From positions 372,594-436,593 of the forward strand of contig NZ_SJPW01000008.1 of the NCBI RefSeq assembly GCF_007860125.1: a DNA stretch of 64,000 bases, in the 5' to 3' direction. Both the position numbers and the translations under genes were made by a program. The stretch is from Rubripirellula tenax (lineage in GTDB: Bacteria > Planctomycetota > Planctomycetia > Pirellulales > Pirellulaceae). Numbering within the stretch: the stretch's first letter is position 1; each line of letters starts with the position of its first letter. The notes beneath the pieces were generated by a model, which saw only the letters and a list, made by a program, of their open reading frames with translations, made no database searches and was not told the DNA's origin. Positions 8,395 to 19,828 of this stretch are shown piece by piece.

Positions 8395-10691
8395 CGCTGC
8401 TAAACGGGCTACTCGCACTGGGCGCTCTCGCGTTCACGATCCCGCTTGCGATTCACTTGCTGTTTCGCAGCCGGTTTCGTACGGTCGATTGGGGCGCGAT
8501 GCACCTACTGGGAAATGTGGTGCGAGTGAATCGTCGGCGGATGGAGCTGATGAATCTGTTGCTGCTGTTGCTGCGCTGCGCGATCCCCATCTTGCTTGCG
8601 TTTTGTTTAGCGAGGCCCGTGCTTACCGGATTCCAGTCGCTTCCGGGTGACGCGCCCCGCAGCGTCGTGATTGCGATCGATGACAGTCGCAGCATGTCCG
8701 CGCGGATGCCCGACGGACGGCGACGGATCACTCACGTCAGCGAACAACTCGAATCCATTTTCGAAACGCTATCCCGACGCGACGAAGTGATGTTGCTTCG
8801 ATCCAGTACCGTCGACGCCGTCGTTGGTTCAATGGGCGCGTCCGACGCGATGTCGGCCTGTCGAAACCTATCCGCCGTGGGCGGACCCATTGATTTGGGA
8901 CGACTTATACGACGGGCCGTCGAAGTAGCCGGCGAAGCAAATCATATCGAGCGCCAAATCATTGTGGTTTCGGACTTCCAAAGCCATATGATCGACGATA
9001 CCGCGATCGAATCACTGAAACGCCTCGCACGTTCGTTGGACGAAGCGGAATATCGACCGACGATTTGCTTCATGAACGTCGGCGCGGATTCCAGCGAGCT
9101 TTCCAACGTGGTTGTTGAATCCATTGAGTCCGAATCGCCGGCCATCATTGCGGGTCGCTCGGCGAAGTTTGTGGCAAGAATACGCAACGGCAGCGACACG
9201 CCCATCAATGATCTACGATTTGCGTGGACGGTAGCGGGCAACGCCTTGCCGTCGCATACGACCAGCATCGCCGCTCGCTCGTCGGCATCGGTCCGCTTGA
9301 CTCACAAGTTCGACGAAGTGGGTGTTCAAGCCATTGCTGTTTCTGTTGAGCATTCCGACGCATTGCCGGAGGACAATCAACGCCTGATCGGCGTCGATGT
9401 GATTCGCCAAGTCGATGTGATTTTGGTGGACGGACAGCCCAGCAAAAAGCCGCTCGGCGGCGAAGCCGATTTCCTTGCTGTCGCGCTGAGTCCCTTCGCC
9501 TTCGGTGGACAGGACCAACCCGATGCCGTGCGAACAATCGTCACGAGCGAAAACAAAATGGTGCAAGAACTCGACCGTCAATCGCCCGCAATTGTCGTGC
9601 TTGCCAATGTGGGTCGCCTGAACGATGCCTCACGCGGGCGTCTGGCTCGGTTTGTCAACGAGGGTGGCGCGTTGGTCGTTTTTGACGGTGATCAAGTCGA
9701 TCCAGAAATCTACAATCAGACGTGGTCCGATGCTGATCACTCGATCTCGATGCCGGCACGCATGGGCGAGGTTATTGGCCAACCCTATCGTGATGATGCC
9801 GAGGCAGTGAGATTTCCGATTGGACAATTGAACACCCAATACGCCGCATGGTCGTTGATTGGTCCCAGTACAGGTGACGATCCGGCGTCCAGTGCGGTAT
9901 GCGACGTGGATGTTACGTCGCATCGTGTGTTGACCATCGACGATGTGGCCCCGGATGCGGATACGTCGCCAACCGTGACGCTGTTGGCGTTCGAGTCAGG
10001 TAAGCCATTGGTGGTCCGACGCGCGGAAGGCAGAGGCCAAATCATGCAGTTCGCCATTGGTTGCGACGCCGATTGGTCGAACTTACCGATGCGGTTGGTT
10101 TTCTTGCCGATGATGCAGCAGATGGTTCTTGATCTAGCGGGCACACAGAAACAAACCACCGTCGACGTCGGATCCACCATCATGGTCGCCACCGACGAAC
10201 TGGAGTCGTTGTTCACCACCGACATCAAACGCGATTCTCGAAAGCCACCAACCTATTCAGTTCGGCAGCCGATCGGCGAAGAGTTGACATTGGAACCGTC
10301 GGGACAAACGCCATCGGTGTTGTCACTTGCCAACGCGGCTTCAGCCGGTGTTTATCAGTTTCGAGAAACCCAATGGACCGCGGATGGCAAACCCTTCTCG
10401 ACACAAACGATCCGCGTTGCTGAAGTGCCCTCGATCGAGTCTCAATTGCGTGAAGCGGATGCGAGTCGAATGTCGCGGGCCGCGGAATTGATCGAAGCGA
10501 CGATTCACGTCGACGCACGCTCGATCGCCTCCGACGACCAAACACGACGATTCGGTAGGGAGATTTGGCGTTGGCTGCTGGTCGGACTCCTGATTGCTTT
10601 GATCGGCGAATTGTTTCTGCAGCAGCGTTCTCGGTCGTCTAAGAAACAGCCCATCGCCAAGGCGACTGGCGTGATGGGTGGTGCCTCATGA
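8391..10691 (+). CDS. BatA/VWA membrane protein
   Basis: Protein of 766 residues. The N-terminus has the BatA membrane domain (two helices, with LLFRSRFRTVDWGAMHLL between them), followed by a VWA domain whose metal motif is AIDDSRSMS. Next comes a long region with Ig-like sequence (about residues 230-330) and a Rossmann-like segment with FVNEGGALVVFDGD near residue 420, similar to the amidotransferase-like fold of the next gene. A final membrane helix lies near residue 725. The start is GTG at 8391, inside the GTGA overlap with the DUF58 stop. No ATG fits the conserved N-terminus. It ends in an ATGA overlap with the next gene. Probably an envelope-anchored partner of DUF58. Confidence 0.86.
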   Translation: MTLLNGLLALGALAFTIPLAIHLLFRSRFRTVDWGAMHLLGNVVRVNRRRMELMNLLLLLLRCAIPILLAFCLARPVLTGFQSLPGDAPRSVVIAIDDSRSMSARMPDGRRRITHVSEQLESIFETLSRRDEVMLLRSSTVDAVVGSMGASDAMSACRNLSAVGGPIDLGRLIRRAVEVAGEANHIERQIIVVSDFQSHMIDDTAIESLKRLARSLDEAEYRPTICFMNVGADSSELSNVVVESIESESPAIIAGRSAKFVARIRNGSDTPINDLRFAWTVAGNALPSHTTSIAARSSASVRLTHKFDEVGVQAIAVSVEHSDALPEDNQRLIGVDVIRQVDVILVDGQPSKKPLGGEADFLAVALSPFAFGGQDQPDAVRTIVTSENKMVQELDRQSPAIVVLANVGRLNDASRGRLARFVNEGGALVVFDGDQVDPEIYNQTWSDADHSISMPARMGEVIGQPYRDDAEAVRFPIGQLNTQYAAWSLIGPSTGDDPASSAVCDVDVTSHRVLTIDDVAPDADTSPTVTLLAFESGKPLVVRRAEGRGQIMQFAIGCDADWSNLPMRLVFLPMMQQMVLDLAGTQKQTTVDVGSTIMVATDELESLFTTDIKRDSRKPPTYSVRQPIGEELTLEPSGQTPSVLSLANAASAGVYQFRETQWTADGKPFSTQTIRVAEVPSIESQLREADASRMSRAAELIEATIHVDARSIASDDQTRRFGREIWRWLLVGLLIALIGELFLQQRSRSSKKQPIAKATGVMGGAS

Positions 10692-13018
10692 TTTGGGGAA
10701 GCCTTCGATTCGCCGGTGACTTATCCCCCTGGATCGTTTTCACGGTCGCGGTTGCCGCTGCCGTGCTGGTGGCGTTGTTGTACCTACGAGAGACGCGGCA
10801 CATCGATTCGCCGCTGAACTTTGTCCTGCCCGCGCTTCGCGCGGCGACCGTGGCGATGATCATCTTGATATTGGCGGGCCCGGTTTGGCACCGCCGAATC
10901 ACCGTCGGTACGCTCGGACGAATCGTATTCGCCGTCGATGCCACGCAAAGCATGTCGGTCACCGATACGCAATCCGACGATGCGCAAACCAGTCGCGTCG
11001 CTCGGGCGATGCGAATGTTGGCTGGCGACAGTGAGAACGAAGGATGGATCGAGTCGCTTCGTGCAACGCACGACATTGACGTTGTTGCTTTCAGTGCGGG
11101 CGAGCCCGTTACCGTATGGACAAGTGGTGATGCCGGCGATCAAGAAACGGATCGCACCGATTCACTTTTGATCCAACCGGATGGCAAGCGAACGGAACTC
11201 GCATCGGCCGTTACCGCACTCGCATTCCAAAGCGAAGATGACGCGGACGCGACGCCCGTCCAATCGGCACTGGTTGTCATATCGGATGGACGCGACAACG
11301 TCGGAGGCAGCGCGATCGATATGGCTGGCACCCTTCGTGCATCGGGTGCAATGGTTCATACGATCGGCATGGGGAGCGAAGACGAACCGGCCGACGTGTC
11401 CATTGCGGAAGTCAGTCGGCCCGACTCGGTTGCGGCCGACGCCGTGCTGGGTGGATCGATCGCGATCAATCAGTTCGGATTCGATGGCCGCGACCTAAAC
11501 GTGCGAATCGAATCGGCCGAGACTGGCAAAACGGTGTGGCAAACGTCCGTTGCCGCGACCGGTACGTTCCAATCGGTCCCGTTCGAATTGGACGTCGAAA
11601 CGGTGATCGACCAAACGGCTGCAACCGATCCTCGTGGCGTTCGCCGCAGCACGATCGTGATGGACCTTCGAGCGGTCGTCGAACCGATCGATGGAGAATC
11701 GATTTCAACCAACAACACGATGGCTTTTCGTGTCGCCGCTTCGACACGCGATCGACGTCTGTTGATCATGGACGGTTCGAGTCGGTGGGAGACGCGATAC
11801 GTCCGCAATCTATTCGAGCGCGATCCCGCATGGACGGTCGATACGATTCTGTTTGGGCCTGGGACCGATACGTTGCGGCTAGAACGAGGGGATGATGACG
11901 GTGAATTCCCCCGGTCGCGTGAATCGCTTGCAAAGTATGACGTGATCATCCTCGGGGAAGTCCCGCCCGATCAGTTCGAAATCACCGACGCGAATTTGAT
12001 TCGCGAATTTGTAACGCGCGGCGGCGGGCTGGTCGTGGTCGACGGTCGCTATGATCGGATTAAAAAGATCGCCCAAAGTTCGCTTAGAGACTTAATACCC
12101 GTCGAGTTTGGAAACGATCGGCTGTTGGCGGCCAGTTCGATGATTCCGACGCGATTGGGGATGGAGAACCCGATGCTGAATTTGGGTGGCGAAAAAACGG
12201 ATCTCCAAAATTTCTGGTCGCAATTACCAGCACCTCAGTCTTTCGTTCGTGTCGACCGACAGGAGGGCGCCGAAGCCTGGGTGGACGCCGTCGACGCCGA
12301 TGGCGAACGGTCGCCTTGGTTGGTCACCCGATTGTTTGGTTCGGGGCGTGTTTTCTATTTGTCGTCAGATCAAACTTGGCGTTGGCGATATAAAGTTGCT
12401 GACCGATTTCACGCTCGGTTTTGGAATCAATTGCTGGCAGCCTCGATGCAACCACCCTATTCGGCAAACGACGAATACGTCGCAATCGGTACCGACAAGA
12501 TCGAATACCGCGACGGCGAAGCCGCCATCATTCGCGTTCGACTACAGGATACCGGTGGCAAGCCCGTTGGCGACGCAACGGTCGATGCCTTGGTGGTTTC
12601 GGAGAATCAGATCATTGCGTCGGTGCCGATGTCGGTCGATGACCCGGCAAGAGGAACATATACTGGGCTCTCGCCAAAATTGAATTCGGGAGCCTATGAA
12701 GTCCGAGTGCGGGCCAGTGGTTTCGATTCGACGGCGTTGCAAGCTTCGACGCCCATTTGGGTTGGTGATCGTCACTCCGTCGAAATGAACCGCGTCAGCC
12801 TCGATCGCGGGGCAATGGAGCAGTTGGCCGCGGCCGGTGGCGGCGTCTACGTTCATGAGTCCTCGGCCTCGAAGATCCTGGATTCGCTGCGTCCGCTTTC
12901 GTCGGGCACGATCGTCGAGTCGGACGTCGTTGTTTGGCAGTCGTTCTATTGGTTTTGGGCCGTGATCATTTTGTTGGCGGCCGAGTGGGTGTTGCGAAAA
13001 CGAGCAGGATTGGTGTAG
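10688..13018 (+). CDS. VWA plus class-I amidotransferase-like membrane protein
   Basis: Protein of 776 residues with two N-terminal membrane helices (residues 13-35 and 50-70), then a VWA-like domain. The metal motif is changed to AVDATQSMS, with Thr for the middle Ser. A region near residues 350-450 resembles the glutamine amidotransferase-like fold used by planctomycete VWA proteins (RRLLIMDGSSRWE, then FVTRGGGLVVVDGR); no amidotransferase catalytic triad is obvious, so it is probably a binding fold. A C-terminal membrane helix (FYWFWAVIILLAAEWVLR) anchors the end. It starts in an ATGA overlap with the BatA gene and is followed within 6 bases by the giant coiled-coil gene, so the set is likely one operon. 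Confidence 0.84.
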   Translation: MIWGSLRFAGDLSPWIVFTVAVAAAVLVALLYLRETRHIDSPLNFVLPALRAATVAMIILILAGPVWHRRITVGTLGRIVFAVDATQSMSVTDTQSDDAQTSRVARAMRMLAGDSENEGWIESLRATHDIDVVAFSAGEPVTVWTSGDAGDQETDRTDSLLIQPDGKRTELASAVTALAFQSEDDADATPVQSALVVISDGRDNVGGSAIDMAGTLRASGAMVHTIGMGSEDEPADVSIAEVSRPDSVAADAVLGGSIAINQFGFDGRDLNVRIESAETGKTVWQTSVAATGTFQSVPFELDVETVIDQTAATDPRGVRRSTIVMDLRAVVEPIDGESISTNNTMAFRVAASTRDRRLLIMDGSSRWETRYVRNLFERDPAWTVDTILFGPGTDTLRLERGDDDGEFPRSRESLAKYDVIILGEVPPDQFEITDANLIREFVTRGGGLVVVDGRYDRIKKIAQSSLRDLIPVEFGNDRLLAASSMIPTRLGMENPMLNLGGEKTDLQNFWSQLPAPQSFVRVDRQEGAEAWVDAVDADGERSPWLVTRLFGSGRVFYLSSDQTWRWRYKVADRFHARFWNQLLAASMQPPYSANDEYVAIGTDKIEYRDGEAAIIRVRLQDTGGKPVGDATVDALVVSENQIIASVPMSVDDPARGTYTGLSPKLNSGAYEVRVRASGFDSTALQASTPIWVGDRHSVEMNRVSLDRGAMEQLAAAGGGVYVHESSASKILDSLRPLSSGTIVESDVVVWQSFYWFWAVIILLAAEWVLRKRAGLV

Positions 13019-13023
13019 CGATC

Positions 13024-16000
13024 ATGTCGACAGCAAGAACTTTCGCGGACGATCTGGGACTGAACCCTGAAACGGTTTCGGCGCTACAACAATTCATGCA
13101 GCGGCGACGATTGCTTTTGTTGCTACGTGCCGTTGCGGCGGCGGTGGTCGTCGGACTGATTTGCATGTTTGTGATCGCAATCATCGATTTCGTTTGGCTG
13201 GCGCCGGATGCAATTCGGTGGGGGCTTAGCATCCTCGCGTATGTCTGTTCGTTCGCTGCTGCGTGGTGGTTTGGATTTCGTCATTTCCGCCAATCGGATC
13301 CACGGATGGTCGCTCGTCAGTTGGAATCGGCCGACCCTCGCTTTCGCGAAGACCTGTTGTCGGCGGTCGAATTGGCGGATCCTCAGTCCGCCAACGGTTC
13401 CCTCTCGTTTCGCCGTCGTCTTCAACAGAGCATCGGGCGACGGACTGCGATGATCAATGTTTCGACATTGCTTCCCTATGCGATGATCAAGCGTTGGTTG
13501 ATTGCGATGGCGGTTTTTGTCGCCATATGTGCGATCTTGATGCTGATTCCCCGTGCCCAATTCGCTCGCCGGTTCGCGCGTGCGATGCTGCCCGGTCTTG
13601 CCATCGAGCGTGCTTCGTTGACGATCCTGTCCATCGAAGCTCCCGATCCTCCGACCAGGTTTGTCGCCGAAGGTGACGCCGTTGCGGTGATTGTTTCTAT
13701 GGATGGGATCGCTGCGGACGAAGTGACACTGCAATGGCGGATGGCCGACGGGACCGGTGGCGAGTCGGCGATGACGCCACGCGTTGCGCGATCGCAAGAT
13801 GATTCGCAGGAACCGCCGTCGATCCGAGTCAGTAACCTGTTCGCAGCGAACGTCTTGGTCGGAAACGATCCCGTCGACTATCGCGTCATCGCCGGCGACG
13901 CGATCACATTGTGGCATACGCTTACGCCGCTTCCCCGACCACGAGTGGTATCGTTCGAAAAACAGCTTCAGTTTCCCAGCTACGCGAAACTCGAGGATCG
14001 TGTCGAGTCCGCCGAGCACGGTGACCTGGAGGCGTTGGTCGGAACGCGAGCGAACGTGACGATCCGGTTCGATGAACCGGTCGCTGATGCGACGGTTCGA
14101 TTTGGACTGCGCGGACCCGTTTACCAGCTTGAACCTGTTGACGGATCCAGCGAAGTGTTTCAGACCATGATTCCCATCAAAACGCCGAACCAGTACCAGG
14201 TCGATGCGACCAGTCAACGGTCGGGTCTGAACAATCCGTTCAGCCCCCAGAACACCGTCACGCCAATTCCGGATTTGCCGCCGACCGCTCGATGGTCCTC
14301 CAACCAACCAACGACAATGTTGGTATCGCCGTTGGAAGTGGTGGCGTGTGCCGGAATCATGACCGACGACCTGCCAATGGATCGTGTTTTTCAAGAATTC
14401 CAGGTCAACAATCGACCCATCCAACAGCGCGATATACCGATGGTTGAATCATCGAAGGAAATTCGTGCGACGTGGGATTGGGATTTGTTGAAGGATCGAG
14501 CGGCGTCGGCAGAAACCTCCGTTAGCGAACCGACCAAGTTAGCCGGTGGTGATATTGTTCGCACACGGTTGGTCGCGATCGATCGACTTGGCCAACGCGG
14601 CGAATCGCCGTTTATCGAATTGCTGGTAGCCGATGATGGTTTTGATTCTGATCGTCATCGCCATCTTGGCGAGATGAACAAGATGGCGACGTTGGTTTTG
14701 GAATGGACGACACGTGCACAGTCCATCCTGGACGCCGTTCGCGAACCACTCGAGAAGTCAGATGCCAATGAGGTTAAGGCTCAAACGGAGGCTGCCGAGG
14801 AACTGACGGCCCTGACCGACGGTTTGATGAAGTTGATCCGGTACCAGAGCAGTGTTTCACGCAGCCTGGCAGAATCCCGGACCATCGAATTGATCGGACG
14901 TTCGGTATTGAATGCCGATCTCGGTTTGCGGCGTTTGAGTCAGTCCGCCGAAGCCGCCTTACAAGAGAGTCCGCCAGCGTGGGACGGAATCCGTGATCGT
15001 GAAATGCGACAACTTGCGTCGCGATCTCGAAGTTTGGGGCAACAAGCATCGCGAATCGATCAACTGATGCGAGCCGAATTCGGTCAGCAGTATTCGTTGG
15101 CAGTTGCAGCCGATGTCGTATCGGTTCAACGCAGCCTGCGACCGCTCGTTGGCGATGGGAAAGAGCATGCAGCCATTCCAATCGATCGGTTTGGACGATA
15201 CTTGACGGTCGTTTCTGGACGAATGGAAGCGATCGACGAGTTTATCCTTTTGCACCAAGAAAATTTGCCCGAGTCAACGTTTCGACATTTTCAACAGCAA
15301 TGGACCCAATGGTCCGATTCTTGGACGTCTCGCATCGACGATGCGATCGCCGGCGAATTGCCTGAAGAGCAACTACGAAATCTTGTTCGCCAGCTCGCAA
15401 CGGAAACGGTGGGCAAATCAACGCACGCAATGAACGAAGGACGTTTGTCATCGACGATGCAAGCGATGACGCGTGACTTGCAAAAAGAGCTAGGTCCGCT
15501 CGGGGCAGCGTTCGAGGCGATGGAACGTGACGGACGAGACTCCGTCGTGTCCAAAGAACAGCAGCAAAAGTCGAAGGAATCTACGAAAGTCGCTGAGTGG
15601 ATTCGCGATGGGAATTGGCACGAACATGAATTTGCGGCCGCACGTGAACTGACGCTGCAACGTATCGATGGCGAGGAAGGTTTGCATCGAACGATCGTGT
15701 CGGTCGATCTGCAATACGCAGCCGATCTGAATATGATCGGCCGAGCACTCGACAACGTGTCTGAAGATGGGTTTCTGCCTTATCGCGATCAACCGGCGTC
15801 CGACGTGATGAAGGAACTTGCGAAAGCGATCAAGTTGGTCGAAGGTGGGCATGAAGTCGCGATGAGCCTGCGGGAAATTCGGGCCCTATGGGAGGCTGAA
15901 CGCCGCCTGGATCCGACGGTGATCGCAAAGCTAGATCACCCGATGTGGTTGGAACGCTTCGGCGCCTCGCTGGAGTGGCCGGTCCGGATGCTGCAGCAAG

Positions 16001-18657
16001 CCGGGGTGGATTGGAAGCTATTGGAACCGATCGATCGGACGCGTTACGACGCGGACTTCAACAAGGCTCGTGAACGCATCAGCAAACGCCGTTGGAGCGA
16101 CGAAGAGTTTCTGAGCGGCGAATCGGCACTGAAATCGATCGAACAAAATTTGGCGACTGGCCTAAGCTCGATCGAACCGCAGATTCAGGAAGCGAGAGAA
16201 ACGATCATGCGCTATGTGTTGTCGCTTCCCGAGCAGGCGGCAAAGGCGGCACAGGAAATCGAAGCCGCAAAGGAGCAAGTAGAACAACGCAGTGACGACG
16301 AATCCCCCACGGCCGAAACGCTTGCCAAGTCCCAAGATGAAGCCCAGGACGAAGTGCGAGAAACGTTGGAAGCGCTGGTGGATTTTGCAAATACAAGCGA
16401 ATTGAATTCCGACGAAAAACGCGAGTTGGCTCGCGACGCAGATGCCGCCGCGGCTCAGATCCAAGATGCGATGAAGAAGGCAGAGGAGTCGATCGAATCG
16501 GCGACCGAGACGACGGACGAAGCGACGCGAAAAGAATCACTTGAACAGAACGAAGCGGCACTGGAAAAACTTTCCGAAGCGCTGAAGCAGACGGCTGAGC
16601 ATTTCGAGAAGGCTGCGGCGGGTGAGGATGTCTCGGAGTCGCGTGAAGCCATCCGCAAAGCCGAACAGGAATTACAAATCGACGACGAGATGCAAAAGCG
16701 TTTTGATCAGGCGAAAGCTCTGTCGAACGCCGCGGAGAGTTCGCCCAAGGAGTTGATGGAAAAGCTTGAACGCGAGCTTCAGCGAAACGAACCGATGCAG
16801 GAAGCATTGTCGGACATCGCCCAGCAAGCCGCAGAAGAAGCAAAGCAATCGCTGTTACAGTCGGCACGCGACGAAGCGACCATCGATCAAGCGTTGCAGC
16901 GTAGCGATTCTGATTTTCAAGAATCCAAGGCCCGAGCGGCTCGCCAGCTCGCTGACTTGGCCCGGCGTGCGGCAACCGTTGATCAAACGTTACTGAACGT
17001 CGGCGAGAGGGCAGCGTCGTCGTCCGAATCTCCAGCGGCTTTAGAGGACGTAAAAAAGGCTCGACAACAGTTGCAAGCAGCGGTCAACCAGTCCAATCAG
17101 ATGGGCGGCGAACAGGCGCCCTTGTCCAATATCCGCGACACCGCCAAGCAAATGTCGGATGCGATCGAGCAAGCGAAGACGACGCTCGAAAAGGTGGGTG
17201 CGGAGTCTGCCGAAGCTTCCGAAAAGGAAATTTTCGGCGACGATGTCAAACGTCGCGAAAACGAAGCGAGAACGCTGGAACGCGCCGAAAGCGATGTGCG
17301 CAATCAACGAACGCGGGCCGCACAGCAGCAGCGTCAACAGTGGTCCAGCGTCGAACGCGCTGCCGGACAACGACTGCAACAGGCCCAACGCGAACAACGC
17401 GATGCCAAACGGTTACGCGACCAAATCGAGTCCCAGAAGAAGAAAGACAAGAATGGTCGCAAAGATCTTCAACAGCGTCTCGATCAAATCGATGAAAAGC
17501 TTGAGCAAGCGAAACGCGCCGAAACTGCTGCCCGCGAGTCGGTTGATTTTGCGAAGGACCAGGCCAAAAAGGCTCAAGACCGTGAAAAGGAACTCGGTCG
17601 CCAGCGGCTAGAGCAACTCGACCAACCGAATCCGGCTGCCCAGATGAGTGAACGAATGGCGGAAACGGCCGAGCAAGAGTTGTCGGAAATAGGCGAACTG
17701 CTGCGCGATGTTTCGCAACAAACGGATATCGCAGAACAGCTGCGAGCGAATTCGGAAACGGCAAAGTCGTTAGCCCAACAGCAACAGAACGTTGTCGATG
17801 ATGTCGCCGAGGTGGCAGAGCAACTGAAACGCGCCGCCCGTCACGAAGAGCGATTGGAAGACATGTCGCAAGCCAAGGCACTGCAGGAAGCAGCCGAATC
17901 GATCGAGCAGAACGCGGCGACGGAAGCTGCGAAGGCAACCCGTGCTTTGGAACAGGCTGCAAGTGAGGCAGAGCAATCCGCCAAAGCAAGTCAGAATTTG
18001 GAATCGGCGAAGGAAGCCATCGAGAAAGCCGCTGAAGCCTTGGGCCGTGGCTTGGCAAATGATCCGAAGGAAGCGGACGCACCGGCCGATGCAGCATCCG
18101 ATGCATCGGAAACCGAACAGTCGCGGGCCGAGCAGCTAGCCCAAACACTGGACGAACTGGATCAAGCGATGTCGGATGGCAACCAGCCTGGTGAGTCGCA
18201 ACAAAGCCAACAAGCCGGATCACCGAAACCTCCAAACGACTCAGCCGAAAACCCGCAGGGTTCCGATGCCCCACCGGGCGGAAAGCCGACGACGGCTGGT
18301 GAAGCATCGCCGACACTGGCGAGTCTGATCGAATCGCAAGCCCAGGCAGCCGCGCGACAACGGCAACAGCAGCTTGACCCGTCGTCGATGGGCGAGTCGC
18401 CGCCGTCGGAACCATCAACCGATCCGAACACAGATCCTTTCGGGGAACCCGGAGGCGGCGAAATGCCAGACGGTTCCGAAGTCGATACATCCGAGATCGA
18501 TCGCATCGGCGCGGAATGGGGCGCGCTGCGTGAACGGCGAACGGACGACTCAACCGAGGGCCCCGCCGCCCGTGTTCCCGTTCAGTATCGACGTGAAATC
18601 GAGGCCTATTTTCGAGCGATCGCCCGCCAAGCGGCCCAGAAAGACGCAGCCAAGTGA
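13024..18657 (+). CDS. Giant membrane-anchored coiled-coil protein (DUF4175-like architecture)
   Basis: Protein of 1877 residues. Three hydrophobic segments lie in the first 180 residues (around 25-60, 65-85 and 155-175). A beta-rich region of about 350 residues follows, recalling DUF4175-type proteins, then an extended alpha-helical region rich in Glu, Lys, Gln and Ala with strong heptad character (roughly residues 550-1750). The end is a Pro/Ser/Gln-rich tail and a short basic-acidic helix. ATG 13024 directly precedes [12 protein letters not shown] and agrees with the 5-base gap from the previous stop. The protein could span a wide periplasm or paryphoplasm. Function is not known; a structural or scaffolding role within the DUF58/VWA operon is inference. 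Confidence 0.85.
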   Translation: MSTARTFADDLGLNPETVSALQQFMQRRRLLLLLRAVAAAVVVGLICMFVIAIIDFVWLAPDAIRWGLSILAYVCSFAAAWWFGFRHFRQSDPRMVARQLESADPRFREDLLSAVELADPQSANGSLSFRRRLQQSIGRRTAMINVSTLLPYAMIKRWLIAMAVFVAICAILMLIPRAQFARRFARAMLPGLAIERASLTILSIEAPDPPTRFVAEGDAVAVIVSMDGIAADEVTLQWRMADGTGGESAMTPRVARSQDDSQEPPSIRVSNLFAANVLVGNDPVDYRVIAGDAITLWHTLTPLPRPRVVSFEKQLQFPSYAKLEDRVESAEHGDLEALVGTRANVTIRFDEPVADATVRFGLRGPVYQLEPVDGSSEVFQTMIPIKTPNQYQVDATSQRSGLNNPFSPQNTVTPIPDLPPTARWSSNQPTTMLVSPLEVVACAGIMTDDLPMDRVFQEFQVNNRPIQQRDIPMVESSKEIRATWDWDLLKDRAASAETSVSEPTKLAGGDIVRTRLVAIDRLGQRGESPFIELLVADDGFDSDRHRHLGEMNKMATLVLEWTTRAQSILDAVREPLEKSDANEVKAQTEAAEELTALTDGLMKLIRYQSSVSRSLAESRTIELIGRSVLNADLGLRRLSQSAEAALQESPPAWDGIRDREMRQLASRSRSLGQQASRIDQLMRAEFGQQYSLAVAADVVSVQRSLRPLVGDGKEHAAIPIDRFGRYLTVVSGRMEAIDEFILLHQENLPESTFRHFQQQWTQWSDSWTSRIDDAIAGELPEEQLRNLVRQLATETVGKSTHAMNEGRLSSTMQAMTRDLQKELGPLGAAFEAMERDGRDSVVSKEQQQKSKESTKVAEWIRDGNWHEHEFAAARELTLQRIDGEEGLHRTIVSVDLQYAADLNMIGRALDNVSEDGFLPYRDQPASDVMKELAKAIKLVEGGHEVAMSLREIRALWEAERRLDPTVIAKLDHPMWLERFGASLEWPVRMLQQAGVDWKLLEPIDRTRYDADFNKARERISKRRWSDEEFLSGESALKSIEQNLATGLSSIEPQIQEARETIMRYVLSLPEQAAKAAQEIEAAKEQVEQRSDDESPTAETLAKSQDEAQDEVRETLEALVDFANTSELNSDEKRELARDADAAAAQIQDAMKKAEESIESATETTDEATRKESLEQNEAALEKLSEALKQTAEHFEKAAAGEDVSESREAIRKAEQELQIDDEMQKRFDQAKALSNAAESSPKELMEKLERELQRNEPMQEALSDIAQQAAEEAKQSLLQSARDEATIDQALQRSDSDFQESKARAARQLADLARRAATVDQTLLNVGERAASSSESPAALEDVKKARQQLQAAVNQSNQMGGEQAPLSNIRDTAKQMSDAIEQAKTTLEKVGAESAEASEKEIFGDDVKRRENEARTLERAESDVRNQRTRAAQQQRQQWSSVERAAGQRLQQAQREQRDAKRLRDQIESQKKKDKNGRKDLQQRLDQIDEKLEQAKRAETAARESVDFAKDQAKKAQDREKELGRQRLEQLDQPNPAAQMSERMAETAEQELSEIGELLRDVSQQTDIAEQLRANSETAKSLAQQQQNVVDDVAEVAEQLKRAARHEERLEDMSQAKALQEAAESIEQNAATEAAKATRALEQAASEAEQSAKASQNLESAKEAIEKAAEALGRGLANDPKEADAPADAASDASETEQSRAEQLAQTLDELDQAMSDGNQPGESQQSQQAGSPKPPNDSAENPQGSDAPPGGKPTTAGEASPTLASLIESQAQAAARQRQQQLDPSSMGESPPSEPSTDPNTDPFGEPGGGEMPDGSEVDTSEIDRIGAEWGALRERRTDDSTEGPAARVPVQYRREIEAYFRAIARQAAQKDAAK

Positions 18658-18661
18658 TCCA

Positions 18662-19777
18662 ATGAAAATGAACGCCAACAAAGTGAACCGTCGCCAATGC
18701 CTTGGAGGTATGGCCGCGTTATTTTCATCAGCATCGCTGCCTGTCAAAATTGCAAGCGGTCAAGACGTTTCGTCAACGCTGTATTTAAAGGACGACATCG
18801 ACCGCGCCGTCGAATCCGGCGCAGAATACTTGATTCGAACCCAGCGACCCGACGGCGCGATTGCCGACCGAGGCCATGAGGTCGCGATGTCTGCGTTGTC
18901 CGTGATGGCGATGGCGGCGATTGGCACACAGCCTTCGGTCGATACCGCGCGTGGACGGGCGATGCAGAGCGCCATCGATTTCGTTACTGATCCGTCGCAT
19001 CAGTCGATGGAAGGCTACTTCGGCGGACGTGATGGATCACGAATGTATGGTCACGGGATCGTGACGTTGATGTTGACGGAAATGCTTGGAATGGGGGCGA
19101 CGTTGGACCAGAACGTTCGAATCCATGATTCGTTGGTGGATGCGATCAAAGTCATCTTGGCGGCTCAGAAGGTTTCGAAGCCCGAAAAATTGCGTGGTGG
19201 TTGGCGATACACGCCTGATAGTCGCGATTCGGATCTTTCGGTTTCGATCTGGCAATTGATGTCGCTCAGATCGGCAAAGAACGATGGTTTGGACGTGCCC
19301 GGCGCAGCGATCGATCAAGCACTGGATTATCTACGTTTTTCCTACGCTTCGCCAATCGATCGACAAGGCAAACCTCGCGACCCCGTCAGCGGATTCACCT
19401 ACACACCGGGCACCTACCACCCGTCTTTCACGATGACAGCGGCGGGATTGTTGGCGATGCAAGTTTGTGGCCAGTACGATTCACCGCTGGTCAAAGGTGC
19501 TTCGGAATGGTTGCTACAGAATCCGCCAAAGCCGAACGAACGGTTTTTCTACTACGGCGTCTACTACTACGCGCAAGGCATGCACCAAGCGGGTGGAAAG
19601 TACGCCGAGAAAGCAGACAAGTTGGTGCCGGAACTGTTGCTCGATTCGCAGCGCGGTGACGGGTCATGGATCGCGAAGAGCGGCGAAGAACGAAACATCG
19701 GATCCGTGTACGCGACGGCACTGACGATGTTAAGTTTGAGTGTCCGCTATCACTATTTGCCGATCTACCAACGCTGA
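18662..19777 (+). CDS. Tat-exported prenyltransferase/squalene-oxidase repeat protein
   Basis: Protein of 371 residues with an N-terminal twin-arginine-like signal ([13 protein letters not shown]) and repeats of the alpha/alpha-barrel fold shared by squalene-hopene cyclases and prenyltransferases (for example [15 protein letters not shown] and the YLRFSYASP segment). It lacks the DxDD motif of class II terpene cyclases and is only about half their length, so it is unlikely to make hopanoids; a binding or scaffolding role is more plausible. Such proteins often accompany MoxR/DUF58/DUF4159 genes in planctomycetes. ATG 18662 lies four bases after the coiled-coil gene stop, making it the last gene of the operon. 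It converges on the hydroxyproline genes. Confidence 0.86.
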   Translation: MKMNANKVNRRQCLGGMAALFSSASLPVKIASGQDVSSTLYLKDDIDRAVESGAEYLIRTQRPDGAIADRGHEVAMSALSVMAMAAIGTQPSVDTARGRAMQSAIDFVTDPSHQSMEGYFGGRDGSRMYGHGIVTLMLTEMLGMGATLDQNVRIHDSLVDAIKVILAAQKVSKPEKLRGGWRYTPDSRDSDLSVSIWQLMSLRSAKNDGLDVPGAAIDQALDYLRFSYASPIDRQGKPRDPVSGFTYTPGTYHPSFTMTAAGLLAMQVCGQYDSPLVKGASEWLLQNPPKPNERFFYYGVYYYAQGMHQAGGKYAEKADKLVPELLLDSQRGDGSWIAKSGEERNIGSVYATALTMLSLSVRYHYLPIYQR

Positions 19778-19828
19778 AAGTGGTTCGCCTTGAAACCATC
19801 GCTCCGATGCCTTGAAGTTGCGATTCGA

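Noticed and set aside
13123..14424. 433-codon minus-strand frame
   Set aside because: Shadow of the giant coiled-coil gene, composition not protein-like.
17246..18697. 483-codon minus-strand frame
   Set aside because: It is antisense to the coiled-coil gene, Arg/Pro-rich and without domains; it results from codon bias on the plus strand.
18662..19777. Squalene-hopene cyclase for hopanoids
   Set aside because: Too short, no DxDD motif, and it has a Tat-type export signal.
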